Source: Hymenolepis diminuta (lineage: Eukaryota; Platyhelminthes; Cestoda; Cyclophyllidea; Hymenolepididae). Taken from it: a stretch of 64,000 bases of DNA. The DNA is taken from the NCBI GenBank assembly GCA_900708905.1, contig CAADRB010000057.1:538363-602362 (forward strand). The letters are read 5' to 3'. Made by a program: the position numbers and the translations under genes. Under the pieces are notes generated by a model. It was not told where the DNA came from. It saw only the letters and a program-made list of their open reading frames with translations, and did not search any database. The stretch's first letter is position 1. Every line of letters starts with the position of its first letter. Shown piece by piece: positions 44,762-55,526 of this stretch.

Positions 44762-47070
44762 TCCTTTCGGGTTGTGTGTGCTTTCCTTTTCTTCCAACTG
44801 TCTTCCTCTGTATTGGGGTTTCCCAATTTATATATACCTTTTATAAAGTAAATGCTGTTGAACATGAAAATACAGTTTATTATTGAGTACATTCATTTCG
44901 ATTTCATCAATGGTTGGATTTCACTACATCAGCCAATGTGGTTTTCGTTATGTGTTGGCCACGTTGCCTCCTTACTACCGTTAATTATATTTCCTCAGAA
45001 TGCGGCACATGCGGTTTGTTATTCAGTGGTTATAGAGTTAGTCCTCCGGTGGTGTCGTAATGAGGATACATATCAGTTAGACTCTCTGACCGCTTAAGTA
45101 AGATGCAAATAAGTATGATAATGTTTCAGCGCCAAGCCGGCGGTATTCGTGTCTCAGGAGTTATTATTCAATGATAACACTGCTGGTGTGTGTGATTGAA
45201 TTTATTTAAGTGGGTAGATTCAGCAGTTATCCTTTCGGGACAGCGTTGATCAAGTTACGGAGTAGTCATTATTGTCGAAATCAGAGAAAAAGGTCAATCT
45301 CCATCACAGTAGAAAATTGCTGAGAAAATGTTTATGAGAAAGGATATAAAATTGGAATAAGTTATTAAATGAAAGAAATCTAGCAGAGATTTGATCAAAA
45401 TTTAAAATTGAAATGAGGTGTTAAAATAGATGCGGTACATGCTTCATGATGTGAGGACAAAACGACCATCACGAAATAGTACTAGACGTAAACAGTATAC
45501 ACAAAGTAATGGCTAAGTGCATTGGTTGAACTTTTGATAAAGGTGCAAGACAATTACCGTTTCGCGACCAATAAATCGTCCACAATTGCAGAGCCTTGCA
45601 AATACTTAGCAGAGTGATTTATGCTTTATTTCGAATTTTTACAGGGACAGAGTGAAGTATCTGCAATTGTAACCCGCTTAATATCTTGCTAATAGGAGTA
45701 TTACAGTAATGATAGAGTACCAGCAGGAATAGAAATACAGAGAATCAAATAGCGCACAGAATGTAATGAATAAATGATTTGCACACAGAGATGTATTAGT
45801 AACACCATCTGAGTGTATGCATTATGAAAGGAATTACCTACAGGAATGCGTACCCACACAGGAATGTATTGATGATACTTCACATAGAGAGGCATTCTTA
45901 CGCTTCTTGCAGGAATACGTATAGGGAGCATCGGTCATCGAGCATGTTTGCCATGTCAGAGATCATGGGTTAAATTCCCATCGACACACCCAGTGATTGT
46001 AATGGCCAACCACACTGGATAGAGGGTGTCAGAAGTCGTGTCTCTCCCTAGAGAGGCTCCATGATGCCACTTTCTATCAAAGATGGGCTTTGGAAAACGC
46101 TTTCCTAAATGGACATGGGAATTATTATAATAGGGAAAGAAATGAAATTACTGTGGCCAGTAGGAACGTGACTGCACACAAATAAAGCATATGTGACAAA
46201 TGGAGCATGAAACCTAATGAGGTTAATGGGTCATGATTTTGACCAATATCGAGCATGGGCACACAAATACGCAAAAACGGAAGAAAATGTTAGAGTGACG
46301 ACATAATACATTTTATATGAGGTGATAAACATATGCGTCTACGGAAAAGTCGAGAATAATTAATAACATGTACTAAATTCAGCTATAAATCACCATAAAT
46401 TGTTCTCAGAATTACTATTCGAACCACATGTAAATTTAAACCGGTTTTTGAAAAATTATTTTTACTTCCGAATGTATGCTTAAATTGAGAACAATCGCCG
46501 CGTTTTATTTCACAAATAAAAATATTTTATTTTATTTTATTGCTGAATTGCAGTTGTAGGTTATCGATTTTTTAATATCCTCTATCGCGACTCAGCTTTT
46601 TGCCTGTGTTATCCCCACACACGTTGATCTTAACACAGGCGTTGTGAATGCCTGTTTATCACTTTCTCTTCTTGATCTTCTTCCATTCTCTTTCTACAAT
46701 TTCACTACCTTGACTCAAGCTCCTTCGATTTACCGAGCATTTATAGTAGGTCAGTGCCATTTGTTCAGTACGCTTTAGTACACATTCAGAGATTGGAAAG
46801 CCGAATGCACAATTCAAGCACTATATTCGTTGTATAAAGATCCAAAAGACCCTAAGATGGAATGCGCTGGCGAATAGACACAAATTCTATGGGTCGAACT
46901 GGTCTTTCTGATAATGTACTTGCTGATCTTTTGCGACTATTTCTACTATCGCATACTTAATGGCTTTTTCCATTTTGGGACGAAACTTTACTGATATCTT
47001 ATGAAGTGAAATTACCATTCTTTTATGTCCTAGTTTGTTTATATTCTTTGCAAGAAACGATTCTTATTAT
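44762..47070. other. Region after SENP copy A: shared 3' flank, then repeats
   Basis: 44762-44900 and 45100-45250 are similar to the flank of the decayed copy (48087-48370). A ~200-base block between them (about 44905-45095) is absent there. The rest holds a tRNA-like repeat (about 45925-46140) and otherwise unrecognised AT-rich sequence. Confidence 0.5.
45925..46140 (+). repeat. tRNA-like SINE candidate, copy 1
   Basis: The head looks tRNA-derived: catg/catg anticodon-like stem at 45942-45955, then a T-arm (5-bp stem atggg/cccat around a ttaaatt loop) at 45965-45981 that includes a B-box-like ggttaaattcc. The body (about 46045-46130, ending cgctttcctaaatgg and gggaattattataat) recurs in inverted orientation at 63388-63480. 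tRNA head plus unrelated body plus multiple copies is the SINE pattern. The A box is weak. Confidence 0.45.
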
Positions 47071-47074
47071 AAAT

Positions 47075-48370
47075 TAAGTACTATGACTCGTCACATAAAT
47101 TAGAATGGTAAGTACTTAGAAAAGATATTGAGAGTGCACTGGCCTTCTATTTAAATTTATAATTCTTTAAATTGTAACACCTGAATTATAGAATTATTAC
47201 TTAAGAGATTAATTTGATGTTGATAATTATCTATTCTTGGAAATAGCAGAATATGGAGATGAGTGAAATATTAAAGTTTTTATTTAAGAAGTTTTTACGA
47301 TTATTTTTGTGTGATCAAAGTTGATTTTGAGAAATAATTTCTTTCTCCAGAAAAAAACTGGGGACTGTGTGGGGTTCACAACGCTAACAAGGCTGATTGA
47401 ATCACGTGCGCTAGAACTCTCCGGGAAGTGCGAGATGTAACCGGTCGCGTAGAGAACAAGCGCGGACGTACGTGCAGAGGCCTTCTTAACCAATCAGCAA
47501 TCAAGATCCCTGCAGCCTAGGGTGGTTTTGTACATAATGACTAGGCTTTTGAGAACGACTCATACAAGGAAGTGATCAATAAACCCTCTCCACTCGGCAT
47601 CTTTCTGGTTCTTACCACTTTGAGCATAGCTTAGGTAATTTGGAAGTAAACTGAGAATAGAAGACTCTACTAGAGTCTTATACAAGCATTAAATAACTTT
47701 TAAGAAGCCTATTTACTCTTAAATTACACGATTGCTGTTTCCCAAAAACTTCATTTTTTGGATGCAGTCGAAGTACAAGCATATGCACTAGAATATTAAG
47801 TTGTTAACAAGTTAGTACTTACATATGAGTTCGATATTAAATAAGTAAAATTAATAAATGAACTTATGGCAAGACACAATGCTAATTATCAGTATTGACT
47901 GAGATAAATACGATGTAATAGTTGAGAACATTGTCATATTCCGGACTTCTTCGCATCCAAGTTGGACATTTTTTGGTGGGTGTAGGAAGCGGGTAAAGTT
48001 TTAAATCATTGTAATTTTTAAACTATCTACAAAATTACAACGGTTCAGCTTTGAATACCGACACAACTCTGCCTGACATATCCTAGTCCATTTGAGTTGT
48101 GTATGTTTCCGTTCTCTCCCAACTGTCTTCCCCTTTTACGGAATTACCTAATTTGTATAGTTTTTATGATGGGAAGGCTGTTAGACATGAGATATAGTGT
48201 GTTATTGTTGGTGTTCATTTTGATTTCATCAATTAGGTGCAAATACGCATTATAATAGCCATATCGGATAGCGTTCATGTTTCAGGAGTTAAATATTTGG
48301 TTGTCAAATGGATGAGTGAAATTAACTAAGAGGGTCTAGTGAGGACACCAAATGTTCTTTCGAAACAACA
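47075..48370 (+). pseudogene. Decayed third SENP/Ulp1 copy with 3' flank
   Basis: Fragments of SENP copy A are found in the correct order: about 47082-47108 (tactatgactcgtcacat, from the YYDSL exon); 47235-47262 (cttggaaatagcagaatatg, from the WKKQNM exon); 47350-47430 (ggggactgtgtggggttcac, from the NGSDCG active-site exon, still reading DC); 48045-48086 (ggttcagctttgaatacc, from the last exon). The 3' flank similarity continues to ~48370. Frames are broken by stops and indels, whole exon parts are missing, and the AG/GT signals are damaged. This is a dead gene copy between the two live ones. Confidence 0.75.
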
Positions 48371-48479
48371 AAGGTGATTTCTCAAAAGACAATGCGCTTG
48401 CTCTCAAGGCAAAATATATTTAGAAGTGATTATTAACTAATTTTTCCCAACGAAATTATTAATTTATTTATGTTTTTCT

Positions 48480-48660
48480 CCCATTATTATTGAAGTAACG
48501 ATTAACCCTTAAATGAACTACGTCATACTGCACGTATTTCGAGTTGAACTGTAAGAAATTTTTGCTATTTCAACGAGAACTTACGTTTCCCTTCTTCCTA
48601 GGTTGGGTGTCGGCTTATAAATCGTAAAAGTTGGGGATGAAAGGTTAGAAAAACTCGAAA
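48480..48660 (+). repeat. Duplicated segment, unit 1 left copy
   Basis: Words such as tttcgagttgaactgtaaga, caacgagaactta and aatcgtaaa recur in the same order at 49950-50115 with many differences. An old local duplication. Confidence 0.55.
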
Positions 48661-48781
48661 TTTGAATATTCATAAGAACATCATTGAATATTGATGAATT
48701 TAAAGCTCTCCCGAAGAAGAAAGAATTTTTTCAGAAAAACAGCAATGAAATCCTATGATGTGAGAATGGTTTTCTAAATTT

Positions 48782-49129
48782 TTGAACAAGAAAATTGAAA
48801 AATTTGCTATTTCCTTACGCAAACCATCTGCAGATTCTGTGATCCTGGAACTTGATGAATTATTCATTTACTCAGACGGTGATCAAACCTGTGAGGATAT
48901 TTTCCAAAACGATCTCACAGAAATCCCAGATGATTTGAATATAAGACTATTGTTACCGAGGTTAGGACTTGCTGAAAATAAAACATTCATCCATCCAAGA
49001 ACAATTTCGGGTCCAAAATTTGATGAAACGGTCTCAATTCTCCATTTTGTTTTGGTTAGAAGTCGTCCCAACTTCGAAAGTGTTTCAAATGTATTTCTCT
49101 CACTAAAGAGCATGATAAAGAATGGATGA
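48782..49129 (+). CDS. Unclassified open frame
   Basis: A 115-codon frame without an ATG start, reading KFAISLRKPSADSVILELDE and LRLLLPRLGL-like hydrophobic stretches to a TGA at 49127. An acceptor-like cag precedes it at ~48733. Composition is plausible for protein, but I recognise no family and see no partner exon. It lies inside a region of local duplications and may be a relic. Confidence 0.2.
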   Translation: MNKKIEKFAISLRKPSADSVILELDELFIYSDGDQTCEDIFQNDLTEIPDDLNIRLLLPRLGLAENKTFIHPRTISGPKFDETVSILHFVLVRSRPNFESVSNVFLSLKSMIKNG

Positions 49130-49949
49130 CCTAGACCTGCTGTCTAAATACTATTTTTGAAGTCTGCGAATTTTCTGTAATCTCAAAAAATCACTTCAAA
49201 CGCCAACTGTTTTTGAGTGGTTCTTGAGGACTGATATCTGTTATTGAATGCTTAGAACAATCGATAAAATCACATTAGGGGATATTGCAAATGAAATTTG
49301 GAAATCGAGTGTAACAGTGTCATGAAACAGCAGAGATCCGGTGAGTACAATTGTGCTGATCGAACTTCTGTAACGAAATGTTACCTCTCTCCGTAACTGA
49401 ATGATAATCTTATAATTATTTACACTTTGCACGATTCTGTCCGTACAAATATTATATTTGCAACTTGTGTACCAAACGAGGACATAAGGAAACAATGTGC
49501 CGAATGAAGCTAGAATTCAGGAAGAAGAGCATCACTCAGTAGACTGAACAAATGGCCAGTCAGATGACAAAATCAATAACAAGTTGGGAGATGGATTGGA
49601 AGTGGAATAAAATTCCGCAGAAGAATCCCCACAAACGTTTTATATGAGTTGCATGGAACTACTGCCATACTTGCGCTTCCTATTCTCTTCCGCTACTTAC
49701 GTTCCGACACTTGTATTCCATTTCATTTTTTACCCTTTCTCTATTGAACCCCTATTCTGATTAGGCCATATACAATTTATCAAGGTTTTCAAATATTAAA
49801 ACTCTCGAGTTTTTTTCGACTCAAATTAGTGTCAATAGGTTTGGCTTACCCCATTAGAAAGCAATGCACTTGTCGATGAGAAAATATAATTTTGCAAAAT
49901 AATTAAATTTCCTTTTTTTAACAAAATCAGTTTTTATTAATATTTTTTC

Positions 49950-50115
49950 CCGTTGTTATTTTAAGTTGTTCACGTGAACTAATATAAATAACGATATGCT
50001 GCACATAGTTCGAGTTGAACCGTAAGAAGTTTTCGATATGCAAACGAGAACTTGTGTCTTCTTTCCTCTTAGCTGAGATATTGGCTAATAGATCGTAAAG
50101 CTGGTTAATACTCGT
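49950..50115 (+). repeat. Duplicated segment, unit 1 right copy
   Basis: Counterpart of 48480-48660 (ttcgagttgaaccgtaagaa, caaacgagaactt, tagatcgtaaa). Confidence 0.55.
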
Positions 50116-50869
50116 ATTTCAGAAAGTGATCCGTCTTCAAGAGTCATACTTAGGGTGAAAGAATCTACTCTTCCCGAGTAGGCACTCAACAATTTGATGT
50201 TGCACTCTTTGATGATTTTGAATTAACAGAGGTGATGTTTCTCTACAGAAGATCATAGACCCTTTTTTAAAGTCCCATTCAATCACCGGATGTTCTGAGA
50301 AAAACTATAACCTCGAAAAAATGATTCTATTCCTAGTGTTACTATTACTTAAATCTATGCAGGACTCTTCCATACTGAGAAAACTATTGATTTGAAAAAC
50401 AATTTTTTCCCCGGGGGCGTTATTACTTAAATTTCTGTATATGTTTGCATTGGTAAGGCTCGGGTCAATGTAAACTTCACTCATATTGAAACAGAATCTT
50501 GAAAAATTAATTGGCGTTTTACTCACTTGACAAATTAATCAAACCATTGCCTCGTTAATTGGAAATTTATACATATATCCGGGAAACTCTTCAGAGTTTA
50601 GACAAGACTAACTTATGTTAGGCCTATTAGATTCGATATGAGCAATCGCGCTCAAAGCATTGTAGACCAACAGGCGCTTTTATTCTAAGGAATTGGAAGC
50701 AGATTAATCTAAAAGCCCCGTCAGTACAATAGGAGAGCAATTACCTGTTCGCCAACCTCCAGGAGTCCAAGATGGACCGATTAGAAGGTATTATCTAAAA
50801 TATGCTTAACAACGATTCCTTGATGCTTTAGACGGAAGTTGACACTATGCCAAGATGACGGCCTCCTCC

Positions 50870-51420
50870 TTCCTCCACTAATTGTCAAACCCAATCTACC
50901 CAAATTTAGAAGATGGATGCGTAGTTGAATAGATCTTATAAAAGGGGCTGTGTTTTAGGGGCATGCTACAGATTGCTTTACAGAGAGGTAATTAATGAAG
51001 GGAATTTTCTTGGACAAATCTCAAATTCATTCCAAATGAAGAATTGATGATTAGTATTAAAATTCAGTGGTCTTCGAGACAAATAAGCAACAATTATAAG
51101 AAATAAATATAGTCATAATTGCTTAAAAATTAAAAATATAATGATTTAGTTCATTGACTAGTAAAGTGAATATATATGTTCTGATGACAAAGTCTGGTGT
51201 AATGAGGATCAAATTTCAGATGGTAATGTGATTAAGTAAGGAAATTTTAAATTTTGTCACAACGTGAATATTGAACCATGTTTTAGCATGAGGAGGAAAA
51301 ACCACCAACTTTTACCTTAGCCTCAAATCTCAGAATGGCTTATCTGTCAACAATTCGATCGATAAGCGTTATTACAATTTAAACTTTATATAGGTCAGTT
51401 CACTCTTTCCATATTTTGTA
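50870..51420 (+). repeat. Duplicated segment, unit 2 left copy
   Basis: Shares with 52900-53560 the ordered words caatctacccaaatttagaa, atagatctta, ctgtgttttagg, tcgagacaaataagc, gttcattgacta, gatgacaaag and atcgataagcg. The copies are strongly diverged with indels. No coding content. Confidence 0.5.
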
Positions 51421-52899
51421 TGGCTTTTCTAAATGTGCCAATGTGTTAATTAATTAGTAAGCCGGATCATTTTCGGAAACGCGTAGTAGATCGATTTAAT
51501 TTTCTGATTTACTAAATACCAAATAACATACTTTAATTTTACTTAGTCCATAACAATGTAACACAAACTAGGTCAATTACAATCAAAGCCCTTAGTGTCG
51601 GACGTATAAGGTCAGCTATTAACCAGGTTAATTAAATGTGCATATCATCATCCGACAAATTGATCACTCGATGGAAATTCCGATACAGTGACTCAGAAAA
51701 GTTAGGCAAAGTTATAAATGAGCCAATTTCAGAACCTCCTTATTCGATCGAAACTATTCGGTTAGGTCAACGTAACTTTGCCTCCAGGATTTAATTGAAC
51801 ATACCCTTCATTTAACCTTTTCAAAAGAATGAGAAAAGCAAGATCGACTCGTTCTATGGCAAAATGATATCTGTTAATCTTGTCCACCTAATTTAAGGAA
51901 ATAAAAATTATTCGAGTAGGATGACCAGCCACGGCAATAAATTTACAGGTCAACAACATCCAAATAACGTGAACATAGTCTCGTCTGCGAATCGGTAAGT
52001 CAAATAATTATGTTTGAATGTTAAATAATTACTCATAGAAGTACATCTCTCATGAGGAGGCTGAGAAATCAATCCATTTGCAAATTTAAGGAAATAAAAG
52101 CAATTAGCAGACAACAGCTCCAGGATGCCTTCTCTCAATGGAATTGTTAAGTGGACTTGGGAATTTCAAGCTAACTACTAACTAATTTCAAGTTATTTTC
52201 CCTTTCCATTTGTTCAAATTTATTTTATTGTATTCAAATTATTTTTCTAACTTTAGTCATCTGAATAACTCTTCTAAATTTGCTGGTCATCTGCGAAAAC
52301 TGAGATAATTGGTTGCATCGATTTGAAGAATGCTCATTTTATAAATTCTGTTATGACTAATAAATACATAACCTTAGTAAGTGGAATGACCGCATTTTGC
52401 AATTAATGCCAATTAATGAAATGTTTCCTTAAACATACGGTGCTTGTTCACTTTCAAAACAATTAACCACAGCACCAAGTCGCTTAAGATCAAGGTTTTG
52501 ATCTTTATTGTACTCATATTCATCTTTGTTCTCAAATAATCATAGTACAAAGCAGCAGTGGTCTGTAGCACTTGCTTCTACTCGAACGCAAGTGAGCTGT
52601 CTTAATGTAAAAATCTGGTGGCATACATAGTCAACAATGCGAACACTGCTAATTTCCTATGCTACTGTGTGTGTACTTTCATATAATAATAACAAATTTA
52701 AGGTTGCTCCACAAATTGAAGGGTAAATATCTCTATAAATATTACCTTAACATTTAAAATTAAAGTTCAAAGACTCGTAAGAAAGGTTTACCAGTGTAGT
52801 GGTACGTGACAACCGCTTATCAGAATTTCCACAATATAAATTTGCTAACTGTCGAAGCTGGAACGGTTACATTTCCAACCTTCCGATCCCGCGTACTCG
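51421..52899. other. Non-coding between the unit 2 copies
   Basis: AT-rich; nothing recognised. Confidence 0.5.
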
Positions 52900-53560
52900 T
52901 TAGCTACAATCAACCCTAAATTAGAAGAAGAGGAATTAGCGTAATAGATCTTATTGCGTTAGTTCTGAAAGGACTGTGTTTTTACAGACACTTCATAAGC
53001 AAATTGAGATCCTCTGGGGCGGATTTCAGCTCAACTCAAAATGAGTAATTGACGATAACTGGAATTAAATGGGCACCAATGAGGAATAATTTAAAGGTTT
53101 TCGAGGCAAATAAAATGCCCTTAAAAGCTATTATTTCAATAACTCAAGATATAAGGAATATTGTTTTAAGTTCGCTGACCATGTACGTGATAATGACAAA
53201 GATTATTAGATGTCTCTGGAGCTTTGACAATCGAATTTCTGTTGATAAAATGATTTAGGGAGAAAAAGTTGTTTTTAAAATTTTCCTTCATACTTCCATT
53301 TCTACTTTTGAAAACTCTCACTTTTACCACAACATGAATTTTGAACTTTGTTCATCTTGCTTCATATATATGTATGTATAATAAGTGGAGATTATTCTAA
53401 TTTTGGAATTAAATTGCAGCCCCAATTTTAACCTTACACAAAAAAATCTGAATGAATTGTCTGTCACTTTTCCTAGATGAACTGGTTCAATCATTTTATC
53501 GATAGGTGTTTATGCAGTTTGAATCTTACATAAAAATATATGTTATGTTTTCTAGAATAT
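52900..53560 (+). repeat. Duplicated segment, unit 2 right copy
   Basis: Counterpart of 50870-51420 (caatcaaccctaaattagaa, atagatctta, ctgtgtttttac, tcgaggcaaataaaatg, gttcgctgacca, aatgacaaag, atcgataggtg), offset by about 2 kb. An open frame at 53049-53258 lies within it and is probably chance. Confidence 0.5.
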
Positions 53561-53937
53561 ACTATATATGCTAAGGTTTGTGAGTTTTTATCACGTAAAG
53601 TCATGACGTTGACATGTCGAGATTATAAGAATCAGTCAACTAACATTGAATATTGCAGACAAGAGTTTGATCAGACTTCGATCGAAATATGAAACTTGAA
53701 TTTTGGAACGTGAGCTACCCATTTAGTAAATGCTGTAGAGCTCAAATTCAGTGATCCGACGAATTGACCAATAGGACTTTGGATTTTTAAATATTTGGAC
53801 CTGGTTGGATTATCCCAAAATTTCTGTGCTCACTGGTTTTATAACAGACCAATGAGAGCATGGAGTTTTTAAATATTAATTGGCTAATTGTTCAATGGAA
53901 TTTGATTGGAGTCGGATGCATATTATTTAAATCTTTT

Positions 53938-54474
53938 GCGATTAAATTCCACTTCCACATTGCTACTCTTCCATTACCGACGTGCTTGCTAAGAGAGGTG
54001 AGCTTTTCTTAGAGTATCTATTCTTTCATTCCATTTACTTCTTTTGTTAGGTGTCAAGATATTTTATTTTTTAATTTTTTTTGTGGTTATGTAGTCATAA
54101 TTGCAATAATTTAATATTTCGAAATTTTCATTTTCTGGGAGCACCTGAAATTGGTTAACGGGCAGTCTGAAAACATGATAAAGGAGAAGGGATTAAAATT
54201 TGATAGGAGTAAAGTCAAAGCATCCAAGAGCTTTACATTATCTGATTTTGAATTCGGGTTGTACGGCTATTGTACATCTTACGTTCAAAATTCATTATTC
54301 ACCTCCTCTGTTGATGATCGAGTTTCTGTCCACTATGGTCAGCGATCATTGACAGATTGTTTTATCGCGATGGTCGGTGTTGTCATTTCAATTAATTTTT
54401 TATTCCAAAGGTTGAGTAAGCAGAGTGCCATCAAGCGGTACCACGAGAGCAAAGTAGCACAGCTGAAGTACTGA
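53938..54474 (+). CDS. Small single-TM protein, unclassified
   Basis: Coding exon from acceptor gggcag (ends 54165) with ATG at 54175 to TGA at 54472-54474: 99 residues. A probable untranslated first exon ends at 53997 (aagagag, donor gtgagc). The N-terminus is basic (EKGLKFDRSKVKASKS), the middle is hydrophilic (SDFEFGLYGYCTSYVQNSLF), one TM helix reads DCFIAMVGVVISINFLFQ, and the tail is basic (KRYHESKVAQLKY). The frame also stays open from the acceptor (TCT GAA AAC ATG). Size and layout resemble small mitochondrial inner-membrane or ER subunits, but I do not recognise a family. Confidence 0.55.
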
Positions 54475-55526
54475 TTTAGTGATTGGAAGTCATTCTATAT
54501 TAAACTCAAAACCTACGTCAGGTTAGTTAGATATTATAAATAACAGATTGTGTCATTAAGAGAGATAGTGCTACGTCTGACTCTTCATCTCCGACCATTT
54601 TTATTGCAGCATCATCATTAATAATTTACCTGCAATAGTAAAATAAGTTCATCAACAGCAACCTTGCAAAAGTGCATTTTCACTCTATCATTTACATAAT
54701 GAGCCTAAAATAAAATGAACTGTCACTAGGTCAGGCCGATATAGAAAGAGCCATAAAATGATCGTAAAAACAGCATAAATCGTACCTCCTTTTAGCTTTG
54801 AACAAGCAAAAGTCCATTTCAGAATACTTTAACTTTATTGTAACAATTTTCTTCAATTAGCATAAACTGCGCTTAATAGTGAGTATTTTAGCGTTCTGCT
54901 AGCATAAATTACCAAAGTCAATTCCTAAAATATCAGACAACTGTGAACACCTAGACAATTTTGCTTGTAGTGGTAATGATCTGCTATTGACATCTTTGAC
55001 CTTTTAATTTCTTTTCATAGCAATTGGTGTGACGGACAGTTACGAACAGCTGCATTCATGTGGATTCACTTATTCAAGGCAATGTTTCAGCTGGATAGTA
55101 TTGCTAAGAAATTTATTTCCTCTTCAAATGTTGATTTCGTGTTAGGAAAGAATAGACAAAATGCAACTAAATCATTACAAAAAAATTGTTATTGCGCTAA
55201 TGCCAGTGACTTGACATAAAAACTGGCCTTTGAAAATAAAGTTAATACTTCACCTTTTCAGGCTTTATTTGACCAGTATTTCTACCAAAGGTAGCAATAA
55301 TCCCAAATAAACCTAAGATATTCTATAAAATATTCTTTTTGAATCTGATAAGCTTGAAGAAAGTCAAAAGAACGGCAGTTGGATGACCCGCAGTTTTTTC
55401 CTAATAATTTATACCCTTAAACGATATTGCCCGTTAACAGAAAATTTTATACAAGGCGTTTGGTTGTCTTTCTTGTCCCTTAAATCATAGTTTCAATGTT
55501 TTCTTTTGGCTGGTCAGAAGTGTGAA
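54475..55526. other. Intergenic region before SENP copy B
   Basis: AT-rich, no gene recognised. Contains the 3' end of the small TM gene and presumably the SENP copy B promoter. Confidence 0.5.

Noticed and set aside
45701..45931. A minus-strand hydrophobic open frame next to the SINE-like repeat
   Set aside because: Low-complexity translation of a region with recurring caggaat/acagaga words; no protein family resemblance.
45928..45996. A functional tRNA gene
   Set aside because: The T-arm is good, but the D-arm and acceptor stem do not pair, and the anticodon loop is two bases short. A tRNA-derived repeat fits better.
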